64,000 nucleotides of DNA from Eurosta solidaginis (GCF_040869045.1 NC_090319.1:391421601-391485600); one strand, 5' to 3'. Positions 43,601 through 55,780 are shown, counted from the stretch's first letter. Notes: a model not told the origin generated them from the sequence alone. Program-made: numbers and translations.

Positions 43601-44752
43601 AGTGAGATCTATTTATGAAACAGCCAGAGGGGTATGAGGACGGAACCAACAAGGTATGTAATTTCAGAGAAGCCTATATGGTCTAAAGCAAGCACCTAGA
43701 TGCTGGAACAAACGTTTCGGAGCTTTTCTTGAAAAGTATGGATTCAAAGTTAGTTGCGCTGATCCATGTTTGTATGTTCGAGAAAGATGTGGTCAAAAAC
43801 TCATACTTGTGATTTACGTAGATGATGGTCTCCTAGCCGCAACAGATCCACGTGAGATGGATACTTTCATTGGAGAATTGAAAACAGAGTTTAAAATAGT
43901 CTCAAATGAAGCAAACTACTTTTTGGGGCTTGAAATTGAACAAAAAGAAAATTTTATTAAAATAAGTCAAAAATCATATGCAAAGAAAATTATAGAACGT
44001 TTCAATTTTTCAGATTGTAAACCAGTTTCAACTCCAATGATCAAAGACGCAGAAACTTCCAAACCAGGGAAAGATGACAAAGCAACAAAATTTCCTTACA
44101 GTCAAGCTGTTGGAGCACTGATGTATCTGATGCTTGGCACAAGACCTGACCTGGCGTATAGTGTGGGTTTATTTCCAGAGCCTTAGAAAATCCCACTCAG
44201 GACGACATCGTACGAGTCAAGAGAGTTCTTCGGTACATAGCAGGCACTCTGGATCTTGGAATAGTCTACCGGCATAATGAAGATGTAGGGATTTTGGAAG
44301 TCTATAGTGATGCTGATTTTGGAGGATGCATGAAGACAGGTCGCTCAACCTCCGGAGTCATTGTGAAATATGCAGGAGGAGCGATTTCCTGGATGAGTCA
44401 ACTTCAAGCTATTGTGGCCACTTCCACAACTAAAGCAGAAATTATCGCAGCAAACGAGGGAGCTAAAGAAGCAATTTGGTTGAGCAGGCTCTTTAAAGGT
44501 ATGTTGAAGCTGATAGATATCCCCGTCATCCTAGTTGACAACTGTGCAGCAGTAAGACTGGCTCAAAACCCGGAATTTCATCGTAGAACGAAACACATAT
44601 ATATTAAGCACTTGTTCATAAGAGAAAATGTGATAGAAGGCAAATTGGGTATTAAACAAATTTCTACAGAGTACCAATTAACAGATATTATGACTAAACC
44701 GTTGCCAAAGACACGATTGAAGATTCTTTCACTGAAGATGGGACTTATATGA
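43601..44752 (+). pseudogene. pol: copia RT core and RNase H
   Basis: After the stop and frame change: KQPEGYEDGTNK-like sequence, CWNKRFGAFLEKYGFKV, then 43770-44186 with ILVIYVDDGLLAA (YVDD) and NYFLGLEIEQKEN, and PDLAYSVG before a frame break near 44180. RNase H continues 44294-44752: EVYSDADFGGCMKTGRS, VATSTTKAEIIAANEGAKEA, VDNCAAVRLAQN, FHRRTKHIYIKHLFIRE and a C-terminal TDIMTKPLPK. RNase H looks intact locally, but the gene is split in at least two places. Confidence 0.87.
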
Positions 44753-44900
44753 AATGAAAGAGGCGTTGTTATTTATGTAATATTATACGTTTATTTAACT
44801 TTAATTAACAAGGGAAAGTGTTGAAGCAAATAATGTTAATCTAAGTTACATTAACCTGTATATGAAATTTAGCAAGTAGATGGCACTGCAATGTATATAT

Positions 44901-45624
44901 TAGTGCGGGTCGATTTAAAAATCACGCATTGCTCTGTGAAAATCGTATTCTAGGGATCAAAATAAGAAACTTTGGCGAAGGAACCATACCTCTAAAACGA
45001 ATTCTGATGTCCCCCCCTTTGGGTCGAACTTTTGGGTAGGGGCAATTTCAATTCTACCTGCTGTGTCTTGTGGTGGCTTAAAAAAACAACACGGTGTTTT
45101 TTTCAAACTGCTATAACTTTTTCAAAAATTGACCGTTTGGGATCATTTTTTTTAAATATGTTTTTAAATGTACTTTTCGGAAAAAATACAAAAAAAATTT
45201 CAGTTTTTTTTTCAATTAAATAAAAAAAAATTCTCGGCCCACTCCGGGATTAGTGGGGATGATTGCAGAATTGATTGAAGTTTTTTATGAGAAAAAAAGG
45301 GCGAAATTCAAAAAATCTTGAAAAACTGTAAAATTACAAAAAAAAAACTTTAAACATTTTTTTGAATTTTTTCCGAAAAGTACATTTAAAAACATATTAA
45401 AAAAAAAAAAAATCCCAAACGGTCAATTTTTGAAAAAGTTATAGCATTTTGAAAACAAAAACGGTGTTTTTTTTTTAAATTCATAACTTTTTTTGAGTTG
45501 GATGAAAAAATTTTAAAAACTTCTGAAAAAACGTCTTCCGTAAGCTAGAAAAAGAAGAAAAACTGTCAGTCAATTCTAAAGGGGTCGGGTTCAAAATTGG
45601 TCGAAATGGGATGGAATACCCCAT
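44901..45624. mobile_element. ~720-bp foldback-like insert in the copia LTR
   Basis: TAGTGCGGGTCGATTT at the left. Inverted blocks include ACCGTTTGGGATC/ATCCCAAACGGT and AATGTACTTTTCGGAAAAAA with its complement near 45365-45385. TAT may be the target duplication. No ORF of note. Confidence 0.65.
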
Positions 45625-45781
45625 ATGTATGTACATCATACTTTTCGGCCCATGCCGTTACATTCTATTTTTTTTTTTTTGCAAGTCAGCTGCGCAGCGC
45701 GCCTTAATAATTTAGTATTTGCTTTTGCTGATACAGCTAAATAAAAGTCTTTGTAAAACCGTAAGAATTACTAAGTAACAA

Positions 45782-46126
45782 CCCTGCAAAAATCGCGGGT
45801 ACTCATGGCATGCATGTATGGAGTACTCGCTATGGACCAACCTAGTGCTCCAAAATTAACCACAATTCATACAAAAACTATGGTCCAATTAACATTGCGA
45901 TGTCCTAGGACTGGACCATATACTCCAGCTCCGCATTACATCAGAGTACTCCATGGAGTACCCACGGTCCAATAAACATCATGTAGTGATTACAATCGTT
46001 AAAAACGAGCAATGATCGGCTTACAATATGTTCGTGTAGAAACATGAGATGGTCCATTGCTGCATTACAGTGCACTACAATGGTAAGTACTCCAGTGGAC
46101 CACATGATCCAACGATTTTTGCAGGG
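45782..46126. mobile_element. Complete CCCTGCAAAAATCG-family MITE (345 bp)
   Basis: TIRs CCCTGCAAAAATCG and CGATTTTTGCAGGG. It interrupts the LTR between ...TAAGTAACAA and AAATAAACAG. Other copies: 4381-5053, 35396-35641 and a 40-bp stub at 46294-46333. All are non-coding. Confidence 0.9.
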
Positions 46127-46197
46127 AAATAAACAGCTACCTCAAACGTACTGAGCAATCTTCTTTTTATTTCTCTTGCCGAGAAAATACTGTAACA

Positions 46198-46333
46198 CAA
46201 GAATGATCCATTTGTCTTTCAAATCAACTTTTCTTTTATATGTGTACAGAAAATCAGACAACATTTTAATATTAATTTCTGAAATCTAGTTAATACCCTG
46301 CAAAAATCGCGAGTACTCCTACATGCATGTATG
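46198..46333. other. Short spacer and stub of a CCCTGC-family element
   Basis: About 95 bp without features, then ACCCTGCAAAAATCGCGAGT at about 46295 begins another family copy that breaks off near 46333, where gypsy D gag begins. A deletion or illegitimate junction is likely. Confidence 0.6.
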
Positions 46334-46909
46334 GATCAATCTCGAACTCGATCAACTTTGATGAGCGCTCTAGAGAGGCGATACGGAAGCGAACACAGGA
46401 AGCAGATACACCAAATAGAGTTGCAAAACCGCTACCGAAAAGCTAATGAGACTTTGCAGGAGTTTGCGTCAGATGTCGAAAGGCTTGCACATTTGGCGAA
46501 TGCTGACGCACCAGTGGAATACACCGAAAAGGTAAAAAATCAGAGCTTTATAAATGGCATACGGGACGTCGAAACGAAGCGAGCCGCGTACGCAAACCCA
46601 AAGCCAACATTTGCAGAAACGGTATCACATGCATTGACCCAGGACACTGCTTCACTATTGAGTAAACCAGCATACAAAGCTCATCGTGTGGAAGTGGAAA
46701 GACCAGATTGGGTAGACACAATTTTGGAAGCACTGAAGGGATCACAACATAAAAATCCCGGAGTTATTAAATGTTTCAAGTGCGGCAACCCAGGTTATAT
46801 TGCACGACATTGCAGCACCGGTCCCAATAGCTCCAACAATGTGGGTGGCCGTAAACGCAGAGCTGAAGGAGATGAGCAAATCTCCAAGTCCACTCAATCG
46901 TTAAACTAA
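46334..46909 (+). pseudogene. gag: gypsy element D gag, 5'-truncated
   Basis: C-terminal half of a capsid protein: LERRYGSEHRKQIHQIELQN, LQEFASDVERLAHLANADAP and KVKNQSFINGIRD, then a CCHC zinc knuckle CFKCGNPGYIARHC and a basic tail (GGRKRRAEG). It ends at 46909. The N-terminal part and the 5' LTR are missing at the junction with the MITE stub. Wording is close to Mag-type Ty3/gypsy gag (tentative). Confidence 0.82.
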
Positions 46910-46952
46910 AGCGAGTCAGCCGCAAGGGGCGACAGCTGGCTCCCTCAATTGA

Positions 46953-49897
46953 ATGCTCCATAATGGAAAGGAACGTTTACTGACTGTAGATACGGGTGCA
47001 TCTCATTCCATCATTCGAGCGGATTTAGTCAACAAGAAAATAAGACCATTGCATGGAGCAAGATTGCGTACATCCACTGGAGAAGACACCACAGTTCTAG
47101 GAGAAGTATCATATGAAGTCGCAATTGGGAACGTCACGGTAATACACAATTTTATAGTGGCAGAGATTGTTGATGAAATCATAATTGGAGTGGACTTCTT
47201 AATCGACCAAGGCATCAAGATCGACATGCGAAGCAAGACGATGAGATATAAGAACATGGATGTGCCACTTAATTTCGGCTACGAGAGAGGCTACAGAAGT
47301 AAACGAATGCTGGTGGAAGAGAGTCAGCAAATACCACCAAAATCCGAAGCAGTCATCTGGGCAAAGGTTGATGGAGATTGTGGGACAAACAAATTGTGGG
47401 TTGTCGAAGCAGCAAACACACTATACTACATACTTGTAGGAAAAACCCTGGCTATGACAAACAAGATGGACATATTCCGGTATGTGTACTCAATGAGTTC
47501 AAGTCACTATTCAATTTTACCAAAGGAGCTATTTTGGGAAGATGCCAAGAGGCTGAAGTAGTTATTAACTGTGAACAGCTCCAGGAGCACGTTTCATCTA
47601 GTAATACTGATCTTTCAAATAACATCACGGCATGGACGCAGGGGCTAGAGGAAACCTATCAGAGTAAGGCAAAACAACTGCTCCTAAAGTACGCGAACAT
47701 ATTTGACCAGGATGGTTCCAAACCAGGCCGCTCCAATGTTGTGAAACCTCAAATTGACACTGGAAACGCGAGGCCGATACGTCAAGCTCCTCGTAGTGTT
47801 CCACTGGCGAAACGGGAAGTTGTGAGTCAAATCGTACAAGAAATGAGCGACAGCGGCGTCATCGAACCATCAGCTAGTCCATGGAGCTCACCGGTAGTAC
47901 TTGTAAAGAAGAAGGATGGAAAAATGAGGTTTTGCTTGGACTACCGGAAGTTGAATGACGTTACGAAAAAGGATAGCTACCCATTGCCAAGAATTGACGA
48001 CACTCTGGACTCGCTATCTGGTACGAAATGGTTTTCCACACTGGACTTGAAAAGCGGCTACTGGCAAGATGAGGTGAAGGAGGAAGATAAAGAGGAAACA
48101 GCCTTCAGTGTCGGTGATGGTCTTTGGCAATTTACAGTGATGCCTTTTGGACTTTGTAATGCACCAGCTACTTTTGAGAGACTCATGGACCAGGTACTGA
48201 AAGGTCTACATTGGAAAACATGCTTGGTGTACCTGGACGACATTATCGTATTGGGCAAGAACTTTGATGAACATCTTAAGAACTTGGAGGAAGTTTTCCA
48301 GAGAATAGCTGGCGCTGGTCTGAAGTTAAGTCCCAAAAAGTGTGCGCTGTTTAAAAAGGAAATAAATTATTTGGGTCACAAGGTAACGACAGAGGGCATC
48401 TGTACTGCAACCGAAAAGATAGAGGCTGTAAAGGATTGGCCAAGACCACATAACCTACATGAATTGAGAAGCTTCCTTGGGCTGTGCACATATTACCGCC
48501 GATTTGTACCAAATTTTTCCAGCGTAGCCCATAGCCTCCATGTGCTTACAAGAAAAAATAAAGCTTATGAATGGAAGAAGGAGCAAGAAGTGGCTTTCCA
48601 AACATTAAAGGAGCGGTTGTGCACTGCCCCAATGTTAGAATATCCCATTCCAGAAGCAACATTTATTCTAGACACAGATGCGAGTGGATATGCTATAGGA
48701 GGCTTTTTATCACAACTAGTCGATGGACAGGAGAAGGTAGTTGCATATTACAGCCGTTCGATTGGAAAACCAGAGAGGAACTACTGCGTTACGCGAAGAG
48801 AGCTGTTGGCATTGGTAGAGTGCATTAAACATTTTCACAAATACTTCTACGGCCAGCGATTCCGTGTCAGGACAGATCACGCAGCGTTAAAAAGGCAGTT
48901 CCGTAATCCGGAAGGACAATTGGCACGGTGGATCGAGCGACTACAAAGCTATGACTTTTCCATTGAACATCGGAAAGGTAGTACCCATAGAAATGCCGAT
49001 GCAATGTCACGAAGACCATGTAGTTTGGAATGCAAGCACTGTTCAAAGGCCGAGGCTAAAGAAGACATTATAGATGTCCGGCTAATGGCTATAACGTGTA
49101 CGGATGAATGGGACAAGGAACAACTAAGAAAATGTCAGCTAGAAGATAGAGATCTGTCACATGTTATGCAAGGGCTCGAACGAAACGAAAGACCAAGCAG
49201 AGAAGAGATGTCAGCAGAGAGTCCCATTGCGAAGTCATATTGGGCACAATGGAACAGTTTCGAATTGATATCCGGTTGCTTGCATCGAGTATGGGAGAGT
49301 GAGGATGGTCAAAGAAAAAAGAAACTGATAGTTGTTCCCAGAAAGAGGATTCCTGACGTGCTCAGCGAGCTGCATAATGGTCCAAGCGGTCATCTTGGAA
49401 TCACGAAGACGCTCGAGAAGATTAAACAGAGATTCTATTGGGTTGGTTGCCGTCAGTCGGTCAGTTAGTGGATTGCGAACTGCGAGTTTTGCAGCAGAGC
49501 GAAACGGCCCAAAACCCGAAGTCACGGCCAGATGAAGCAATATAACTCAGGTGCGCCATTTGAAAGGATCGCTATGGAAGTCGCCGGTCCATTTCCTACT
49601 AGCAACGGCGGAAACAAATATGTACTGGTGGTTATGGATTATTTCAGTAAATGGCCAGAGGTATACCCAATCCCAAATCAAGAAGCGGAAACAGTAGCAG
49701 AAGTGTTTATAATCAATTGGGTTGCAAGGTATGGTGTACCAATGGAGTTACATTCTGACCAAGGCAGGAATTTCGAATCAGCTGTGTTCCAGGAAATGTG
49801 TAAATCATTGGGCATTCGAAAAACACGGACAACTGTATTGCATCCTCAGTCCGATGGTATGGTGGAACGATTCAATAGAACATTGGAGGAGCACTAA
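46953..49897 (+). pseudogene. pol: gypsy element D pol: protease, RT, RNase H, integrase
   Basis: Protease LLTVDTGASHSIIR; frameshift about 47385-47470. RT in frame 47378-49468: VIEPSASPWSSPVVLVKKKD, FCLDYRKLNDVT, FSTLDLKSGYWQ, FTVMPFGLCNAPATFERLMD and VYLDDIIVLG. RNase H: ILDTDASGYAIGG, VTRRELLALVECIKHF, VRTDHAALK, HRNADAMSRR. Integrase zinc region HNGPSGHLGITK, then TAG at 49466, then WIANCEFCSRAK. The catalytic core has E in place of the usual first D (IAMEVAGPFP, codon 49577-49579), then HSDQGRNFES and HPQSDGMVERFNRTLEE. TAA at 49895 stops the frame. Confidence 0.9.
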
Positions 49898-50380
49898 AGG
49901 AAAGTAGTGGACAAGTTCCATAAAGAGTGGGATACCCGCATACCATTATTCTTGATGCCTTACCGATCAGCAGTGCATGAGACAACGAGCCAAACCCCTG
50001 CAAAAGTAATTTTTGGCAATGACCTTAGACTGCCATCTGATTTGGAGTTTCGGATAGATGCCGATGCGGAGAGAAATGTCAAGAAATCCACTGGTGAATT
50101 GGAAGAAGAGCTGTGAGAAATACACAATCTGATAAGGCAACGAACAAAGATTATAAGTGACAAGATGAAATCCAGATACGACAAAGCAGTTAATTCGGCA
50201 GGTTTTCAGGAAGGAGATTTGGTGCTGTTATACAACCCACAACGGAAAAAAGGTTTAACCCCGAAATTGCAGTGCAATTTGGAAGGCCCATACAAAGTCG
50301 TAAAACGGATCAACGATATAGTGTACCGCATACAAACCATCGGTACACCACGAACCAAAATGAAAGTGATCCATTTGTAA
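49898..50380 (+). pseudogene. pol: gypsy element D integrase C-terminus
   Basis: Continues the same frame after TAA 49895: WDTRIPLFLMPYRSAVHETT, IFGNDLRLPSDLEF, a TGA at 50114, then KSRYDKAVNSAGFQEGDLVL, KLQCNLEGPYKVVKRINDIV and a stop at 50380. The GPYKVV region is the GPY/F-like module of gypsy integrases. Two in-frame stops (TAA, TGA) but little other decay: relatively young loss. Confidence 0.85.
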
Positions 50381-50445
50381 AGGCTGGCAGCGTTTAGATC
50401 GAGAGATTTGCCTGATTGGCACGATCAGACTTAGGTGGAGGGCAG

Positions 50446-50999
50446 TGTTACGAATGTTAGCAACACTAAGGGGTACTGCCATCTCTATGCCGATGCTAAG
50501 CAGTGACGTGAATGCACATCAATAATTTAATCATTTTGTCTACACCTATGTACGTACACGCAGCGGAGAAGGGATGCACAAACACATGCAGATATCTTAT
50601 CTGAGATGCTCGTAAAGGTATGCAATTATAATTGTGGAAGTGTCGCTCACACATACAAGCGCATGGGGTATGAGAGAAGCTATAAAAATTATACATCTGT
50701 AGTTGCAGTTGTTTATAACTAACTAGTTAGTTCTGCAATTAGAAAAGCCTAGAAATATGCAACGAGGAAATCAGACAGTATAAAAAGGCGACAACAGTAG
50801 AGGCAACATCAGTTTCATTTAAGCTATCAGTCAGTTTGGTTGTTAAGCAAGCTAGTTGCAAAGTATAAGTGTTATTGTGAAGTACTTTAATAAAGGCCAT
50901 TTTTCCATTATTTAATATTGGAGTTATTTATTCAACAGTTTAGTGATTCGAACTTAGCAGAAGGTTGCAAATAAGAGGATTTGCAGTAAATTCGTTACA
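50446..50999 (+). mobile_element. 3' LTR of gypsy element D
   Basis: Polypurine tract AGGTGGAGGGCAG then TGTTACGAATGTTAGC, ending AATTCGTTACA (TGTTACGAA...TTCGTTACA). About 554 bp. Promoter-like GCTATAAAAATT near 50679 and TTTAATAAAGGCC near 50889. The same LTR occurs inverted at 63443-63987. Confidence 0.88.
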
Positions 51000-51790
51000 A
51001 TATGGATATCAGATGAAAGCTGTTGAAGAGTGCTTTAGTAGAGGATAATTTTCATACCCCTGGGTGACTAGGGTCTCGATATATAGGCCAAAACGTGGAC
51101 CCAGCTACCCCTGGAATGTGTTTATAGAATATGGATACCAAATGAAAGCTGTTGATGAGTGCTTTAGTAGAGGGTAATTTTCATACCCCTGGGTGACTAG
51201 GGTCTCGAGATATAGGCCAAAACGTGGACCCGGGTACCCTAGAATGTATTTATAGAATATGGATAACAAATGAAAGCTGTTGATGAGTGCTTTAGTAGAG
51301 GGTAATTTTCATACCCCTGGGTGACTAGGGTCTCGAGATATAGGCCAAAACGTGGGCCCGTGAACGCCTAGATAGTGTTTTTACATTATGGATATCAAAT
51401 TGAAGCTGTTGATGTGTGCTTTAGTACAGAGTTAGTTTTATGCCGCTGGGTGTCTAGGGTCTCGAGATATAGGCCAAAACGTGGACCCGGATACACCTAG
51501 AATGTTTTTTACATTATGGGTATCAAATTGAAGCTGTTGCTGTATGCTTTAGTACAGAGTAAGTTTTACACCGCTGGGTGACTATGGTCTCGAGATATAA
51601 GCGAAAACATGGACCCGGATACACCTAGAATGTGTTTTCACATTATGGTATCAAATTGAAGCTGTTGATGTCTGCTTTAGTACAGGGTAAGTTTTACACC
51701 GCTGGGTGGCTAGGGTCTCGAGATATAGGCCAAAACATGGACCCGGATACCCCTAGAATGTGTGTGTATTATGGATATCAAATGAAAGTT
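51000..51790. repeat. Tandem array, ~128-bp units, about six copies
   Basis: Units start ATGGATATCA/ATGGATACCA at about 51002, 51129, 51256, 51388, 51516, 51645 and 51771; each contains GTGCTTTAGTAGAGGGTAAT and GGGTCTCGAGATATAGGCC. Unrelated to the ~131-bp array at 37300-40700. It directly abuts the gypsy D LTR. Confidence 0.92.
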
Positions 51791-52559
51791 GTTGCTGAGA
51801 GCTTTAAAGTAATTTTCATTGTGATATTCGATTCAGTCGCATCAACCTGGCAACACTGATAAATACATATGCATGCGAAGCCGAAATAAAGACATGTATT
51901 AATAATACCCACATACCTATTTACATACGTCCTATTCGATTTGCCTGAAATTTGGTATATAAATTTGCCTATATTAGTATTTACTATGCTTTTTACCGGG
52001 AAGTAGACCATAGACGGACTGGGGTTACGATTAGGTGTAGGACTGGGACTGAGACTTGGAATGGGACCGGAACAAAATACATACCACCCTCTGGGAATGG
52101 CAATAAGATATGAAGAAGAGTGAGAAAAGACGAAATAAAAAAAAGAAGAAAGAATGAGAAAACTTGAGAGAAGAGAAAAGAGAGAAAAGAGAGAAGGAGA
52201 TTGAAAAAGATAGAATGAGACGAAGATGGAGATAGATGAAGCGAAAAATACGGAGGGAGGAGTGAATACAAAGATTAGGAAAAAGTGTAGAGGGGCGAGG
52301 GCAGAATTAGGCGGAAAAAGCTTATTAAAATGTATGCAGATAGACCAAATTTAGGGCAGAACAACGTCTGCCAGGTCTGCTAGTTAGTATATAATTTTCT
52401 TGAGCTGGATTTATCTTTCAACTCAGAACAAATTTTTTGTTTACATTTTTCTCGTTCTTGTTTATTCGGAACTGGATGATGAATTCAGAATTAGGGCTAT
52501 ATATGTCTTCTCATGTAAATTTAAAAATTTTCATACACATTTTTTTAATATATGTTTTT
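51791..52559. other. Non-coding stretch with purine-rich tract
   Basis: 52100-52260 is strongly purine-rich on the + strand (GAAAAGA/GAGAGAA runs), so the apparent minus-strand ORF rich in S/L/F is low complexity. I see no gene. Confidence 0.5.
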
Positions 52560-54077
52560 TTATGTACCCATTTCCGCATAGTTTTTGATTAAGTCGTTCA
52601 CTGTCATCTCGTAGTTAGGACTTTTGTGTTTGCCTAAAAAAGGGGTAACGACCTTTTCAAAAGAATCCCACGCTGCTGCCTCCACTGGTAACAATAGTTG
52701 TTTGAAATGGTTATTGGTCATCATTTTCCTCATTTGCGGTCCCACAAAAATCCCTTCCTTTATTTTTGCTTCTGAAATCTCTGGGAAAATTGTCTTCAAA
52801 TGATGAAAAGCTTCGCCTTCTTTGTCCAAAGTCTTGACAAAGTTTTTGATAAGGCCGAGCTTGATGTGGAGCGGACGTAGAATTATTTTTTCCTTCTTTA
52901 TAAGTGGGGAGTATTTTATGTTATCCACCCCAACTTGAAACTCGATTCGTTCTGGCCAATCCTTTATGATGGAGTGGTCTTGACGAGCTCGGCTATCCAA
53001 TTTGCATAGAAAGCAACAGTATTTTGGGTATCCCTTTTGTAGACCACATAGCATTCCAACCACTTTAAGATCGGCACATATTTTCCAATCATGTTCTTCG
53101 TATTTGATTAATTTGAGCAATTTTTGCATTATCTCATACGTTTCCTTCGTATTTACTGCATGCGCGATCGGGATAGATGCCTTTTGGTTACCAATATGCA
53201 ATAATACGGCCTTTAAACTTAATTTATTGCTGTCTATGAACAATCGCCACTCTTTTGAATCATATGGTTCACCAAATTGTTTGAATAGACCAGCAATGTC
53301 TTTGCAGTAACAAACACTGTCCTCCTTCGTATAGTACATGGAAAATTGTTCGTGACTAGTTCTATAATATGTTACCTTAACATCGGATGAAACAAATTTA
53401 AATTGTTGCATACGAGAGGCGTGTAGTTCGGCCTTTTCCTTTGACAATTCCAAATACTTATCCAGTCATTAAGTTGTGCTTGTGACAAAGAGTTTATTTC
53501 GTTTCCCATTTGAAATCCAGTACAACATGATGCCGCGTAATCAGATACTGCTGTTGACAATGAAACTGTAGCCGGAACTAAAGTTAACTTTGATTCTGGC
53601 AATGTAGCTTCCGTTGAATTTAGTTTTGGTAATGACACTGTAGATACGCTCGCTTACTTACTTACTTTTCTTGACTTTCCAACACCAAGTACTTTTGTAG
53701 TACAAATATAGCAGTCCGTTGAATGGCAAGTTGGTTCCCTCCACTTCATTGGTGTAATAAATTTCATATGTCGCTTAAATAGATAGTTTCAGAAATTAGT
53801 CAGCTACGCATTAAAAGAGAGCTAATTCCTAATTTTTACAACGCACGTTTTTGTTCCGGTTTCCGAAAAATCAATTCAACTCGACATGTCGTGCACACAG
53901 TATTCGGTGTCCATGATTTTTCATTGTTTTAGGCTCAATTCCAAAATACTTATAGCATGTAACTTTCAAAGGATTTGAAAACAGAAGTCGCATCCTTTTA
54001 ACGATAAATTGACCCCAGATGAAACAGAACATATCTGGATCATTTGTACACTCAAACTCTTGCGCCCTTTTATTCAT
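52560..54077 (-). pseudogene. Broken member of a multicopy arthropod gene family of unknown function
   Basis: Minus-strand order: 54077-53871 has a Cys-rich start (DPDMFCFIWGQFIVKR) and YFGIEPKTMKNHG...LCARHVELN; about 53760-53640 has WREPTCHSTDCYICTTKVLG; 53638-53372 has LSQAQLNDW; after a frameshift near 53455 the frame 53453-52560 reads ELSKEKAELHASRM, YCKDIAGLFKQFGEPYDSKE, ASIPIAHAVNTKETYEIM, DWKICADLKVVGMLCGLQKG, YCCFLCKLDSRAR and KIKEGIFVGPQMRKMM. I recognise this order from uncharacterised proteins present in many copies in arthropods. The C-terminus is missing. Zinc binding is likely from the Cys pairs. Transposon origin is suspected but unproven. Confidence 0.7.
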
Positions 54078-54597
54078 ATTATATTTTTAAGTAAATGACG
54101 GGTTATGCAATTATAAACTGAACAGTATCCGGCAAGCCTTGCAGATATTATGAAGGAACAAGGCGCATGTACTATTATTTATACTTAGATCAATTAAATT
54201 CAAGCCTACCTAGACAAAAGGGTTCCCTAGTTCTACAAAGAAAACACTACCTGTCTTAAAAAAATGCTCTTGCTTGAAATGTACCTGGGTTTGAGAAAAC
54301 GACACTAACAGTTTTTTGTATCTAATAACCCTTCGAAAATCTACCTGCTAACTAACTGATATACGAATACTAACACACATGTACCAGTAGGGTACTTAAG
54401 TATTAAATGGATATATTTACTTGAATGCTTATAACTTTTGTATTAGTCCATCGATTTTGTTGAATGAAAGCTTATTTTTTTTGTAATATAACATAGCTTA
54501 GAGAGAAAAAAAATCTGCAGAAAAATAAAAAGTTTTCGAGATCCTTCCTCGCAAATTGCACATTTTTGTATATTTTTACAAAAAAAATTAAAAAAAT
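54078..54597. other. AT-rich spacer
   Basis: No ORF, TIR or LTR recognised. It separates the broken gene from the 5'-truncated gypsy E gag. Confidence 0.5.
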
Positions 54598-54889
54598 GCA
54601 AAGGTGGAAGAATTTATAGCAGCGATTTCAACCTTTAAGATGGTGGAAAAAATTAATGACACCGACGCAGTAAATGGTATGCCGATGTTGCTCGAGGGAG
54701 ACGCAGCGGAATGGTGGCGTGGTGTGAAAGAGGAAATATCAACTTTTGCTGACGTAGTTCGCATGCTTCGCGAAAGTTTTTCACCCGCAAAGCCGGCATG
54801 GAGAATATATTGCGATATATTTGAAATCAGGCAACAAAAAAGTGAACCAACGGACACATGCATACGTAAAAAGCGAGCACTATTTGCCC

Positions 54890-55780
54890 CATTGTACAGG
54901 TTTACAAGTATGATATGTATGAGAGGGAAACAATTTCTTTCCCTTTCTAACACACGGCAGTTTGACACTTCGGTCAGTGTCAAACTAGCGTGGAAACCAG
55001 TGGAACCTGCGTGGAACATGAGTTTTGACACTGAACGAAGTGTCAAAATTACCGGGGTTGCTTCGTCGAAAGCGACACAGGGAAGCAAAAAAGGGATCGG
55101 AATATCAGATATGGGTTGCTGTGATGGTAAATTTTTTTGAACGAATTTAGAAGGAAATTTTAAGTGCACCCATATGGGTAATTCAGAAAATTATAAAAAA
55201 GTCTTCAATTGGGGTATCTGAGGACGCGTAGTTATTTCAGAATTAAGAATACAAACACGTGAGTTAAGTTTTTCTACCCGTTCAAAAGTTCTCCGCGAAA
55301 AACAGTTTGAAACCGAGGTCGACTGCAATAACCCGTCCAAAAAAGCGGAAAGAAAAATGAATAGACGCGTTTTGTCCTGTTATCAATACTCCGAAGAGAA
55401 AAGGTATTCGAATTACTGGAAGCGAGGCCAAAACGCGTCTATTAATACCTCCCCCGACGGTTTTGGTCGTGTTTTAGCAATCGTCCCTGGTAATAAAGTA
55501 TCACAATTTGTTAATTAAAATTGTCCAAAATATATGGTTATTAAAGAGAGATGTAATTAAGTGCTCGTTTGAAAGTAAATAAGTATATTTCTTTGTAATA
55601 TAAGAAAAAAAATTTAAAGCAGTTTTCGATAGCAGCTACTAAACTTTTTTTTGTCCTAAGAAGTACAACAGTGCCAAATAGCATCCACAAAAAAAACGAA
55701 CAAGAACAAGCATTTTATCAGGTGAGCGTGGCTGTGTATGTGCGTGCTGCTACATATCCTACTTGTAGACCTGTACAATG
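54890..55780. mobile_element. 891-bp TIR element with 8-bp target duplication
   Basis: CATTGTACAGGTTTACAAG and CTTGTAGACCTGTACAATG are the ends; ATTTGCCC is duplicated at 54882-54889 and 55781-55788 and belongs to gag. A partial inverted copy lies at 1-527. An 8-bp duplication suggests hAT or P superfamily. No transposase is encoded. Confidence 0.9.

Larger units (their letters stand above)
44819..46197 (+). mobile_element. 3' LTR of copia element, carrying two nested elements
   Basis: Parts: 44819-44900, 45625-45781 and 46127-46197; together they match the 5' LTR at 35642-35939. TGTTGAAGCAAATAATG follows the purine-rich AACAAGGGAAAG; the end is AATACTGTAACA. A foldback sits at 44901-45624 and a CCCTGC-family element at 45782-46126. 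Confidence 0.82.

Noticed and set aside
46334..50999. Possible envelope gene that would make gypsy D or E infectious-type elements
   Set aside because: After integrase there are only 65 bp (gypsy D) or 49 bp (gypsy E) before the LTR, so no env gene exists in these copies.
51993..52271. Minus-strand ORF rich in Ser, Leu and Phe
   Set aside because: Low-complexity translation of a purine-rich tract; no conserved motif.
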